Part shown: positions 7,970 through 15,884 of the stretch, one piece after another
Position numbering within the stretch: the stretch's first letter is position 1
Layout: each line of letters opens with the position of its first letter
NCBI RefSeq assembly: GCF_010560025.1
Contig: NZ_SAIY01000001.1
Span: forward strand, 434,001 to 498,000
Origin: Verrucosispora sioxanthis
GTDB taxonomy: Bacteria; Actinomycetota; Actinomycetes; Mycobacteriales; Micromonosporaceae
Length of the DNA: 64,000 nucleotides
Direction: 5' to 3'
The notes under the pieces: model-generated
Database searches by the model: none
What the model saw: the letters and a program-made list of their open reading frames with translations, nothing else
What the model was told of the DNA's origin: nothing
Translations under genes and position numbers: made by a program

Positions 7970-10038
7970 GTGTCCGAGACGGTGCGGCAGCTCGCCATCG
8001 AGCAGCAGGTGGTCGACAAGGTGTACGCGCGGCTGGAGGTCATGCGGTCGCAGGCGAGGGAACTGGAGTCCGAGGGTCGCGGTCGCGCCTCGGCCGGCCC
8101 GCTGACCGGGCTGGTCGAGCGCGACGCGATGGTGTTGCGCGCCGCCACGCGGCTGTCCGACCTGGACGGCCAGGAGGAGGGCCTGGTCTTCGGTCGGTTG
8201 GACTTCGACGACGGCGAGACCTACCGCGTCGGCCGGCTGGGCGTACGCGACGAGGACCGGGAGCCGCTGGTGGTGGACTGGCGTGCGCCGGCTGCCGCGC
8301 CCTTCTACCGAGCCACCCCCGGCGAGCCGCTGGGCGTGGTCCGCCGTCGAATCATCACCTGCGCCGGCCCTCGGGTGGTCGGGGTCGACGACGAGGTGCT
8401 GTCGGCCGGCGACGTCGACGGTGTGGTGGGTGAGGGCGCCCTGCTCGCGTCCCTCACGCGGGAACGCGGCCCCCGCATGCGGGACATCGTCAGCACCATC
8501 CAACGCGAGCAGGACGAGGCGATCCGCGCGCCGGCGCACGGCGTCATCGTCATCACCGGTGGTCCCGGAACGGGCAAGACCCAGGTCGCTCTGCACCGTG
8601 CCGCCTATCTGCTCTACACCGACCGGGGCAGGTTCGCCGACGGCCGGGTGCTGGTGGTCGGTCCGTCGACCGTGTTCACCGAGTACATCGGCCGGGTGCT
8701 GCCCGGTCTCGGTGAGGACAGCGTCCACCTGCGGGCGATCGGCGAGCTGTTCGACGGTGTGGTGGCGACCCGGCGTGACCGCGCCGAGGTCGCCAGGTCC
8801 AAGGGCGACCTGAAGATGGTGCGGGTGCTCACCGAACTGGCCTGGGACACCCCGCCGAACGCGCCACAACGGTTGGGCAGGCTCGACGCCGACGACCTGG
8901 CGAAAGCCCGCCAGGAGGTACGTCGACGGTGCGAGGCTCGGGGCATCAAGCCCAACCTCGCCCGCGCCGAGGCGGCGCAGGTGCTCTCGGACCTGCTCGG
9001 CGGCCGGGAGATTCCGGACACCTTCCTGAGGTCGTGGTGGCCGATGCTGACCCCGCAGGACGTGCTGCCCGCGCAGCACGGGCAGTGGTCTGTGGACGAC
9101 GTCCCGCTGCTCGACGAACTCGCCGAGATCCTGGGCCCGCCGGTCGCCCCGACGGTGACCGGGAACGAGTGGCAGGTGCGTGAGTTGAGCAGCGGTCCGC
9201 GTCTGGCGGAGACCTTCGTGCTCAGCCTGAGCCTCAACGACGGTTGGCAGCTCTTCGCACCCGGCCTGTCCACCCCGATCGCCGTCTCCGGCCAGTCCCT
9301 GGACACCGGCAACGCCTGGGCGGCGCAGCGCTGGGCGGCGGCGATCATCCTGCGCGAGGGCCACACGGTGGTGGGCTGGGCGGACGGCTTCGACCCGTAC
9401 GGCGAGGAGGGGTACGTGCCGGAGCTGGCCGAGCCGCTGCCGGTCGCCGAGGCGGCCGAGCCCGTCGAGGACGCGTACCTGCACGTGATCCTCGACGAGG
9501 CCCAGGACCTGTCACCGATGGAGTGCCGGATGATCGCCCGGAGGGCCGCCCACGCCTCGATGACGATCGTGGGCGACCTCGGTCAGGCGACCCATCCGCT
9601 GGCCGCCGGTAGCTGGCCGGAGCTGGTGAAGCAGCTCGGCAAGCGCGAGGTCCGGATGCTCGATCTGCCCACCGGCTATCGGGTGCCGCAGGTCATCGCC
9701 GACTTCGCCGCCCGGGCGCTGGCGCCCGGGATCGCGCCGACCCGCTCCTTCCGACCCGGCGGCACCCTCACGATCCGCCAGGTGGACGATCTGCGGGCGG
9801 CCCTCGACGAGGAACCGGCGCGGTCATCGCCGCGGACGCGATCGCCGACCAGCTCGGGGCGATCCCGGTCAGCCAGGTCAAGGGACTGGAGTACGACCGG
9901 GTGGTGCTGGTGGAACCCGCCGACATCGTCGCCGCCGAGCCTCGCGGCATGAACCGGCTCTACGTGGCCCTGACCCGGGCCGTCGCCGAACTGGTCATCC
10001 TGCACACCAAGGCACTGCCGGAGGCACTCAGGTCGTGA
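7970..10038 (+). pseudogene. helD: HelD-type UvrD-like helicase / RNA polymerase motor, frameshifted near the 3' end
   Basis: UvrD/Rep-like superfamily-1 ATPase of the HelD group, which in actinobacteria binds RNA polymerase and removes it from DNA or drugs. Walker A is GGPGTGKT and the DEAQD box is present (LDEAQDLSPMECRM), with VGDLGQATHP as motif III. After about residue 615 the frame breaks near 9811-9823. The expected ending AVIAADAI...VSQVKGLEYDRVVLVEP...NRLYVALTRA continues one frame over to the TGA at 10038. Compared with the second HelD at 51.7 kb, roughly 25 residues are also missing here, so this looks like a small deletion with frameshift rather than one miscalled base. As read, the frame stops at 9952, losing motif VI. 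Start GTG 7970 has GGGAG upstream. Ends overlap the convergent TetR gene. Confidence 0.8.
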
Positions 10039-10627
10039 CCTCCGCGACGACCCGCCACACCTGGACGGCGAGCCAGTCGTTGAGCTGGTCCGGCTCCACC
10101 TCGTCCCGGTGGTCGAACCACCAGATGATCCCGGCGTCGACCATGCCGACGACGCTGGCCACCACGTACGCGGGCAGGTGCGCCTCGTGCCCCGCGGCGC
10201 GCAGATTGGCGACGGCCGCTTCGGTGATCTCGGGAACGGCGTGCGCGGTGCCGAGGCGGGCCCGGAACCGATAGAGGTTGGGGTGGGCCACCGCCCAGCT
10301 CAACACCCGGCCGATGACGCCGTGCACCACCTCCGGCGGGGTGCCCGGAGCCGACAGCGACGGGCGGATCCAGGCGCTCACCTGGCGGGCGGCGTGCCGG
10401 GCCACGGCCTGATCGAGGTCGTCCTTGCTGGTGAAATGACGGTAAACGTGCGGTCTGGGCAGCCCGGCGTGGTCGGCCACCGTGCCCAGCCCGGCGCCGG
10501 TGCCGTGTTCCTCGATGACGCGGACCGCGGCCTCCACGATCGCCTGCCGCCGCCGGGCCCGCTCCTGCGGGATGCCACCGGCGCGGCGGGCGGCGATGGT
10601 GTCCCGTTTCACCGCCGCATTGCTCAC
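10028..10627 (-). CDS. TetR-family repressor divergent from acyl-CoA dehydrogenase
   Basis: One-component repressor of 199 residues. The N-terminal helix-turn-helix runs about residues 20-66: QAIVEAAVRVIEEHG, then GLGTVADHAGLPRPHVYRHFTSKDDL. The ligand domain is C-terminal. Start GTG at 10627; no in-frame ATG exists nearby. It is divergent from the acyl-CoA dehydrogenase gene, with only 72 bp between them containing a perfect palindrome. The likely role is control of that gene (and itself) in response to a fatty-acyl ligand; the ligand is inferred from context only. Confidence 0.85.
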   Translation of the reverse strand: MSNAAVKRDTIAARRAGGIPQERARRRQAIVEAAVRVIEEHGTGAGLGTVADHAGLPRPHVYRHFTSKDDLDQAVARHAARQVSAWIRPSLSAPGTPPEVVHGVIGRVLSWAVAHPNLYRFRARLGTAHAVPEITEAAVANLRAAGHEAHLPAYVVASVVGMVDAGIIWWFDHRDEVEPDQLNDWLAVQVWRVVAEVTT

Positions 10628-10655
10628 CGGATCACTGTAGCGGCTCGGTACCCTT

Positions 10656-10680
10656 GGTTGGGTACGAGCTGTACCCAACC
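10656..10680. promoter_or_regulatory. TetR operator palindrome
   Basis: Perfect 10-bp arms GGTTGGGTAC and GTACCCAACC separated by GAGCT, centred between the divergent TetR (10627) and acyl-CoA dehydrogenase (10700) genes. A further GGTACCC half-like element lies just upstream at 10647-10653. The size and position are those of a TetR-dimer site overlapping both promoters. Confidence 0.75.
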
Positions 10681-10699
10681 AGCGTCCTGCGAGGTAGCC

Positions 10700-12676
10700 A
10701 TGCCCAGTCCAGCACCCGGCCCCGTCGACCTCACCCGCCTTCAGGACGTGCTCGACGGACCGTGGGCCGAGGTCCGCAACGCGCACCGCAGGCACCTCGA
10801 CGAGCGCTTCCTCCCGGTGTACGGCGAGACCGGCGACCAGGCGCGCGAGCGGGTCACCCGGCTGCTCGGCGAGCTTCCGGTGAAGCTGGGCATCGCCTCG
10901 GCCTTCCCCACCCAGTACGGCGGCGGATCCGACGTCGGCGGCTCGATCATCGCCACCGAGATGCTGGCCCAGGTGGACCTCTCGCTGATGGTCAAGGCCG
11001 GCGTGCAGTGGGGCCTGTTCGGCGGCGCGGTCGCGGCCCTGGGCACCCGGCGCCACCATGACGCCTACCTTCGGGACATCATCTCCGGCCGGATCCTGGG
11101 CTGCTTCGCGATGACCGAGACCGGGCACGGCTCCGACGTCCAGCAGCTCCGCACCACCTGCACCTACGACCCCGAAACGCAGACCTTCGACCTGCACACC
11201 CCGTACCAGGCGGCCCGCAAGGACTACATCGGCAACGCCGCCCGGGACGGACGGATGGCGGTGGTCTTCGCGCAGTTGGTCACCAACGGGCAGCGGCACG
11301 GCGTGCACGCGTGGCTGGTGCCGATCCGCGACGAGCGGGGCAACCCGCTACCCGGCGTGACCATCGGCGACGCGGGGCCCAAGGCCGGCCTGCTCGGCGT
11401 GGACAACGGGCGACTGAGCTTCGACCACGTGACGGTGCCCCGGGACATGCTGCTGGACCGTTACGGCCAGGTCGCCGAGGACGGCACGTACTCCAGCCCG
11501 ATCGAGAACGACTCGCGGCGCTTCTTCACCATGCTCGGCACCCTGGTCCGGGGCCGGGTCAGCGTGGGTGGAGCCGCGTCGGCGGCCACCAAGTCGGCGT
11601 TGACCATCGCGGTCCGGTACGGCGACATCCGCCGCCAGTTCAGCACTCCCGACGCCGAGCGGGAGGTGCCGCTCAACGACTACCTGGCGCACCAGCGCAA
11701 GCTGCTGCCCGCCCTGGCCACCACCTACGCACTGCACTTCGCCCAGGCCGAACTGGTCGCCGCGGTGCACGAGGTGCAGGGCGGCGACGGCCCGGTCGAC
11801 GAGCGGCGGCAGCGGGAGTTGGAGTCCCGCGCCGCCGGGCTCAAGGCCGCGCAGACCTGGCACGCCGCGCGCACCATCCAGCTGTGCCGCGAGGCGTGCG
11901 GCGGCGCCGGCTACCTGGCCGAGAACCGGCTGCCGGGCCTGCGCGCCGACACCGACGTCTTCACCACCTTCGAGGGCGACAACACGGTCCTGCTGCAACT
12001 GGTGGCCAAGGGGCTGTTGACCGGGTACCGGGACGAGTTCGGTTCGCTGGACGGCTGGGGACGCGCCTCCTTCGTCGCCGAGCAGGTCCGGGAGATGGTG
12101 CTCGAACGCAGCGCCGCCCGGTCGCTGATCCAGCAACTGATCAGCGCCGTACCCGGACGCGACGAGGAGGTCGCCGTCACCGACCGGGGTTGGCAGCTCA
12201 AGATCTTCGACGACCGCGAGAAGCACCTGCTCGAAGGGGCGATCCGCCGCCTGCGCAGCGGCGCGGCCAGCAAGCGGGACCGTCCGTTCGACATCTTCAA
12301 CGACGTCCAGGACCACGTCCTCACCGCCGCCGCGGCGCACATCGACCGGATCACCCTGGAGGCGTTCGTCGCCGGCATCGAGGACACCGCGGACCCGGCG
12401 GTCCGGGCGCTGCTCTCCCGCGTCTGCGACCTGTACGCCCTCAGCGTCATCGAGTCCCACAAGGGGTGGCTGCTGGAGCACGGCCGACTCACCCCGGTCC
12501 GCTCGAAGGCGATCACCGCGGTGGTGAACGGCCTGCTCAAGGAGCTGCGTCCGCACATGCGAACGCTTGTTGACGGCTTCGCCATCCCGGAGACCTGGCT
12601 GCACGCCGCCATCCTGCGCGAGGAATCCGGCCGCCAGGACACCATGACCGCCCACGACAGCACACGAGGCAGTTGA
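10700..12676 (+). CDS. Acyl-CoA dehydrogenase/oxidase-like flavoenzyme (large form)
   Basis: FAD enzyme that introduces the alpha-beta double bond into acyl-CoA. The 658-residue length, nearly twice an ordinary acyl-CoA dehydrogenase, and an extra C-terminal helical domain resemble acyl-CoA oxidases (ACOX type). Visible features are CFAMTETGHGSDVQQL (flavin/substrate loop), the RGRVSVGGAASAATK helix and the CREACGGAGYLAENRLPGL segment followed by DTDVFTTFEGDNTVL, where the oxidase/dehydrogenase catalytic Glu region lies. ATG 10700 has GAGG at 5-nt spacing. Divergent TetR control is likely. Whether electrons go to ETF or O2 cannot be told from sequence. Confidence 0.85.
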   Translation: MPSPAPGPVDLTRLQDVLDGPWAEVRNAHRRHLDERFLPVYGETGDQARERVTRLLGELPVKLGIASAFPTQYGGGSDVGGSIIATEMLAQVDLSLMVKAGVQWGLFGGAVAALGTRRHHDAYLRDIISGRILGCFAMTETGHGSDVQQLRTTCTYDPETQTFDLHTPYQAARKDYIGNAARDGRMAVVFAQLVTNGQRHGVHAWLVPIRDERGNPLPGVTIGDAGPKAGLLGVDNGRLSFDHVTVPRDMLLDRYGQVAEDGTYSSPIENDSRRFFTMLGTLVRGRVSVGGAASAATKSALTIAVRYGDIRRQFSTPDAEREVPLNDYLAHQRKLLPALATTYALHFAQAELVAAVHEVQGGDGPVDERRQRELESRAAGLKAAQTWHAARTIQLCREACGGAGYLAENRLPGLRADTDVFTTFEGDNTVLLQLVAKGLLTGYRDEFGSLDGWGRASFVAEQVREMVLERSAARSLIQQLISAVPGRDEEVAVTDRGWQLKIFDDREKHLLEGAIRRLRSGAASKRDRPFDIFNDVQDHVLTAAAAHIDRITLEAFVAGIEDTADPAVRALLSRVCDLYALSVIESHKGWLLEHGRLTPVRSKAITAVVNGLLKELRPHMRTLVDGFAIPETWLHAAILREESGRQDTMTAHDSTRGS

Positions 12677-12696
12677 CATCCCGCGCGGTGGAAATG

Positions 12697-12710
12697 TGCA
12701 ATATGTTGCA
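12697..12710. promoter_or_regulatory. GntR operator overlapping promoter and start codon
   Basis: TGCAA, TATG, TTGCA is a perfect 5-bp-arm dyad that runs into the A of the ATG at 12710. A TTGACA element at 12673-12678 and CAATAT at 12699-12704 could be -35 and -10 (20-bp spacer, long). If so, transcription would begin at or next to the start codon, giving a leaderless mRNA whose expression the repressor itself blocks. Confidence 0.5.
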
Positions 12711-13390
12711 TGCCGATTCCTGCGCGCGCTGGCGTCGTTGCCCGGTCACTGCTGCGCGACGACGCCTTCCGGGCGATCCGCGACGCGATCGTGAACGGGA
12801 CGCTGGCCCCTGGTGAGCGGCTCAACGACGGCGATCTCGCCCAGTGGCTCGGGGTCAGCCGCACGCCGGTGCGCGAGGCGCTGACCCGGCTCGAGGAGGC
12901 GGGCCTGGTCCGGACGAGGCCGGGCCGCTACACCATGGTCAGCCCGCTGGACCTGCGGGCACTGCGTGGTGCCCAGTCCGTGACCACCGCGATGCACGAA
13001 CTGGCGGTGCGCGAGGCACTGCCGAACCTGTCCACCGCCGAACTGGACGCCATGCGGGCGGCGAACGCCCGGTTCGCGCGGGCGCTCCGGGACGACGACG
13101 TGGACGCCGCCGTCGCGGCGGACGACGACTTCCACGGCGTCCTGGTGGGCGCCTCGGCGAACGCGGCGCTGCGGTCGGTGCTCGACCAGTTCACGCCCGC
13201 GCTGCGGCGGCTGGAACGACTCCGTTTCGCCTCGCTGAGCGGCCGTGGCTCCGTCGCGCAACACGAGCGGATCATCGCGCGGTGCGCGGCCGGTGACGTC
13301 GAGGGTGCGGTCGCGGCCACCCGCGCCAACTGGCAGACCCTGGCCCCCCTGCTGGACACCGCGATCGACGCGGGCGGGCCCGACACCTGA
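12710..13390 (+). CDS. GntR-family regulator with FCD domain
   Basis: One-component regulator of 226 residues. The winged helix is residues 12-80: FRAIRDAIVNGTLAPGERL, then LAQWLGVSRTPVREALTRLEEAGLV. A helical FCD domain follows, with acidic/His metal-site positions around DDDFHGVLVG and a final QHERIIARCAAGD. There is no ribosome site upstream, which supports leaderless translation. It lies 33 bp after the acyl-CoA dehydrogenase gene on the same strand but appears to have its own promoter. Its 3' end abuts the convergent MarR gene (1-bp gap). Confidence 0.85.
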   Translation: MPIPARAGVVARSLLRDDAFRAIRDAIVNGTLAPGERLNDGDLAQWLGVSRTPVREALTRLEEAGLVRTRPGRYTMVSPLDLRALRGAQSVTTAMHELAVREALPNLSTAELDAMRAANARFARALRDDDVDAAVAADDDFHGVLVGASANAALRSVLDQFTPALRRLERLRFASLSGRGSVAQHERIIARCAAGDVEGAVAATRANWQTLAPLLDTAIDAGGPDT

Positions 13391-13391
13391 G

Positions 13392-13868
13392 CTACCGCGG
13401 CAGCCGCGCCGCCTCGTCGATCTGGTGCGTCACCCGACAGGCGACCTCCCGCAGCGCGGTGACCTGTTCCTCGGTGAGCCCGTCGATGACGAACCGGCGT
13501 ACCGCCGCGACATGCCCCGGTGCCGCGGCGACCACGAGATCCCACCCGGCCCCGGTCAGCACCGCCCGGTTGTAGCGGGGGTTCTCCGGGTCGGGCTCAC
13601 GACGCAGCAGGCCTCGCTGCTCGAGACGCTTGACGACGTTCGACAGCCGGGACAGCGAGCTGCTGATCTGGCTGGCCAGGGCGCTGAGCCGCAGGGTGCG
13701 CCCGGGTGCCATGGACAGGCCGCTCAGCACGAAGTAGTCGAACAGCGTGAGGTCGTGGTCGCGTAGCAGCTGCGCGTCGAGCGCGCCGGGCAGCTTGAAC
13801 ATGAGGCTGGCCAGGGCGAGCCAGGCCTCGCGCTCGCACTCGTTCAACCACCGGGGTTCCTCCGGCAT
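13392..13868 (-). CDS. MarR-family regulator divergent from azoreductase
   Basis: Winged-helix repressor of 158 residues. WLALASLMFKLPGALDAQLLRDHDLTLFDYFVLSGL is the dimer/HTH entry, SALASQISSSLSRLSNVVKRLEQRGL the recognition helix, and REPDPENPRYNRAVLT the wing. No redox Cys is present, so sensing is probably by ligand rather than thiol oxidation. The start chosen is the ATG at 13868; an upstream in-frame start would add 17 poorly conserved residues. It is divergent from the FMN-dependent azoreductase, and two dyads lie between them. Confidence 0.85.
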   Translation of the reverse strand: MPEEPRWLNECEREAWLALASLMFKLPGALDAQLLRDHDLTLFDYFVLSGLSMAPGRTLRLSALASQISSSLSRLSNVVKRLEQRGLLRREPDPENPRYNRAVLTGAGWDLVVAAAPGHVAAVRRFVIDGLTEEQVTALREVACRVTHQIDEAARLPR

Positions 13869-13923
13869 GCCGCCCAGCCTAGCCGTCGATCGCGCGGCGG
13901 GAGGTGAGCCATCTCGCATTCAC

Positions 13924-13969
13924 TTCAGCCTTGAACCTCACTGGCTCTATCGTCGACTTCAAGCTTGAA
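13924..13969. promoter_or_regulatory. Two MarR-type operators between MarR and azoreductase
   Basis: TTCAAGCTTGAA (13958-13969) is a perfect 12-bp palindrome, and TTCAGCCTTGAA (13924-13935) is an imperfect copy 34 bp away, about three helical turns. Both lie in the 123-bp divergent spacer. The spacing suggests two dimers on one face of the DNA covering both promoters. Confidence 0.65.
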
Positions 13970-13991
13970 CTCAACAGACCTTGGAGTTGTC

Positions 13992-14639
13992 GTGACCCTG
14001 TTCCGACTGGACGCCAGCATCCGTACCCACGGGTCCGCGAGCCGCGAGATCGCGGACATCGTCGAAGCGGAGTGGCTCGCCGCTCACCCCGGTGACCCGA
14101 TCGAACGTCGCCACATCGGCGTCGACGCCCTGCCCGCCACCGCCTGGGCGGCGGCGGTCACCGCCGGGACGACCGCGCCCGAGGAGCACACCGCCGAGCA
14201 GCGCGCGGCCCTCGCCCTCGCCGCGACCCTGGTGGACGTGCTGCTCGCCGCCGACGCCGTCCTGTTCGCCGTGCCGTTGTACAACTACGGCGTCTCACAG
14301 CACTTCAAGACCTACGTCGACCTGGTCAGCACCGACCAGCGCGCATTCGGCGAGCCGTTCCTCGCCGGCAAGCGGGTCGTGCTGGTCACGGTCCGGGGCG
14401 GAGCGTACGGGGGTGGCACCCCCCGGGAGGGCTGGGACCACGCCACGCCGTACCTGCGCCGGATCATCGCCGACTGCTGGGGAGCCGACCTCACCGTCGT
14501 CGAACGCGAGTTCACCCTCGTCGGCGTCAACCCCGCCCTCGACCCGTTCACCGACCAGGCCGCGACGATGCACGCCGAGGCCCTGCAGGCCGCCCGGGAG
14601 GCCGGTCGCGCGCTCGGCGCCGTTCCGGTCCCAGCCTGA
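13992..14639 (+). CDS. FMN-dependent NAD(P)H azoreductase / quinone reductase (AzoR-like flavodoxin fold)
   Basis: Flavodoxin-fold oxidoreductase of 215 residues that reduces quinones or azo compounds with NAD(P)H via FMN. FRLDASIRTHGSASREIAD is the FMN phosphate loop, VPLYNYGVSQHFKTYVDLV the FMN isoalloxazine loop, and VTVRGGAYGGGTPREGWDH the second flavin loop. GTG 13992 has GGAG at 5-nt spacing; a TTG 27 bp upstream is in frame but sits in the operator. Divergent MarR control resembles quinone/azo-stress regulation in other bacteria (inference). Confidence 0.88.
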   Translation: MTLFRLDASIRTHGSASREIADIVEAEWLAAHPGDPIERRHIGVDALPATAWAAAVTAGTTAPEEHTAEQRAALALAATLVDVLLAADAVLFAVPLYNYGVSQHFKTYVDLVSTDQRAFGEPFLAGKRVVLVTVRGGAYGGGTPREGWDHATPYLRRIIADCWGADLTVVEREFTLVGVNPALDPFTDQAATMHAEALQAAREAGRALGAVPVPA

Positions 14640-14667
14640 GCCGGCCACCGGGAACCTGCCGGGCAGT

Positions 14668-14697
14668 CCGTGCCGCACACCGAGGTGTGCGGCACGG
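14668..14697 (+). terminator. Terminator after azoreductase
   Basis: 13-bp perfect stem, CCGTGCCGCACAC with GTGTGCGGCACGG, and a CGAG tetraloop, 29 bp after the azoreductase stop. The rest of the 14640-14876 gap is featureless GC-rich leader to the glycosyltransferase gene. Confidence 0.75.
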
Positions 14698-14876
14698 TTG
14701 CGACCGCGCCGTCCCTGCCCGACATCACAGCTCGACCATCCACGCGGCAGGCGGGATTCGCCGACCGTTAACGCCCGCGCCGGACGGGGGTCAACTTCTC
14801 GGGGGAAGGTGACCGCTTGCCTGCTTTGTGCGGGCGCTTCTGAGGTGGACTCTGCGTGGGACGGGGCCGGCAGACA

Positions 14877-15884
14877 ATGCGATCCGACGTGACCGGAGAG
14901 ACGACCCTGTCCGTGGTCGTACCGATGTACAACGAGGAGGCCGTGATCGACGGCCTCGTCGCCCGACTCCGCCCGGTGCTCGACGACCTGCACGTCGACT
15001 ATGAGGTGGTGGCCGTCGACGACGGCAGCCGAGACGCGACGGTGGCGCTGCTCACCGCGCAGGCGCGGGACTGGCCGCAGCTGCGCATCGTCCGGTTGCG
15101 GCGCAACAGCGGCCATCAGGCGGCGCTGACCGCCGGCCTGCACCGGGCTCGCGGGCGGTGGGTGGTCAGCCTCGACGCCGATCTCCAGGATCCACCGGAG
15201 ACGATCGCCGAGATGTTGCGGTTGGCGCGGGCCGGTGCCGCCGTGGTGTACGGGGTACGCGCCGACCGCAGCACCGACACCTTCTTCAAGCGGCACACCG
15301 CGCGGATCTACTACCGGCTGATGCGGCGGATCGTCGGCGCGGAGGTGCCCGCCCAGGCGGGCGACTTCCGGATGGTCAGCCGGGAGGTGGTGCAGACGCT
15401 GCGTCGGCTGCCGGAACGGAACCCGGTCTACCGGCTGCTGATCCCGGCCCTCGGCTTTCCCAGCGCCGAGGTCCGCTACGTGCGCGCGGCCCGGCACGCC
15501 GGACAGACGAAGTACCCGCTGCCGCGGATGATCGCGCTGGCCTGGGACAGTGTCGCGAACTTCTCCGCCGCGCCGTTGCGGCTGGCCACCTGGCTGGGCA
15601 CGGGCAGCTTCCTGGCCTGCCTGGTACTGATGGCCTTCGGCGTCGTCGGGCATCTGCGCGGGGTGACCATCCCCGGCTGGACGTCCCTGTTCGTCGCGGT
15701 GCTGCTGCTCGGCGGGGTGCAGTTGGTCTGCCTGGGCCTGCTCGGCGAGTACGTCGGCCGAATCTACGCCGCCGTGCAGAACCGGCCGACCTTCCACGTC
15801 GGGTCGGACACCGCCGACGACCGGCCCACCGGGACCGAACACCGGTCGGCCGACGCACGCCCGGTCGCTGCCGTCCGTGGCTGA
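14877..15884 (+). CDS. GT2 family polyprenyl-phosphate glycosyltransferase (GtrB/DPM1-like)
   Basis: Membrane-bound family 2 glycosyltransferase of 335 residues that would transfer a sugar from NDP-sugar to polyprenyl phosphate. GT-A motifs are LSVVVPMYNEEAVI, VVAVDDGSRDAT and the DxD-like VSLDADLQDPPE, followed by QAGDFRMVSREV. Two C-terminal membrane segments (about 232-254 and 266-290) anchor it, as in GtrB. The ATG at 14877 lacks a strong ribosome site; GTG 14889 is an alternative. It overlaps the next membrane protein by 8 bp, so the pair probably forms one lipid-linked glycosylation unit with the GT2 making the donor. Confidence 0.85.
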   Translation: MRSDVTGETTLSVVVPMYNEEAVIDGLVARLRPVLDDLHVDYEVVAVDDGSRDATVALLTAQARDWPQLRIVRLRRNSGHQAALTAGLHRARGRWVVSLDADLQDPPETIAEMLRLARAGAAVVYGVRADRSTDTFFKRHTARIYYRLMRRIVGAEVPAQAGDFRMVSREVVQTLRRLPERNPVYRLLIPALGFPSAEVRYVRAARHAGQTKYPLPRMIALAWDSVANFSAAPLRLATWLGTGSFLACLVLMAFGVVGHLRGVTIPGWTSLFVAVLLLGGVQLVCLGLLGEYVGRIYAAVQNRPTFHVGSDTADDRPTGTEHRSADARPVAAVRG

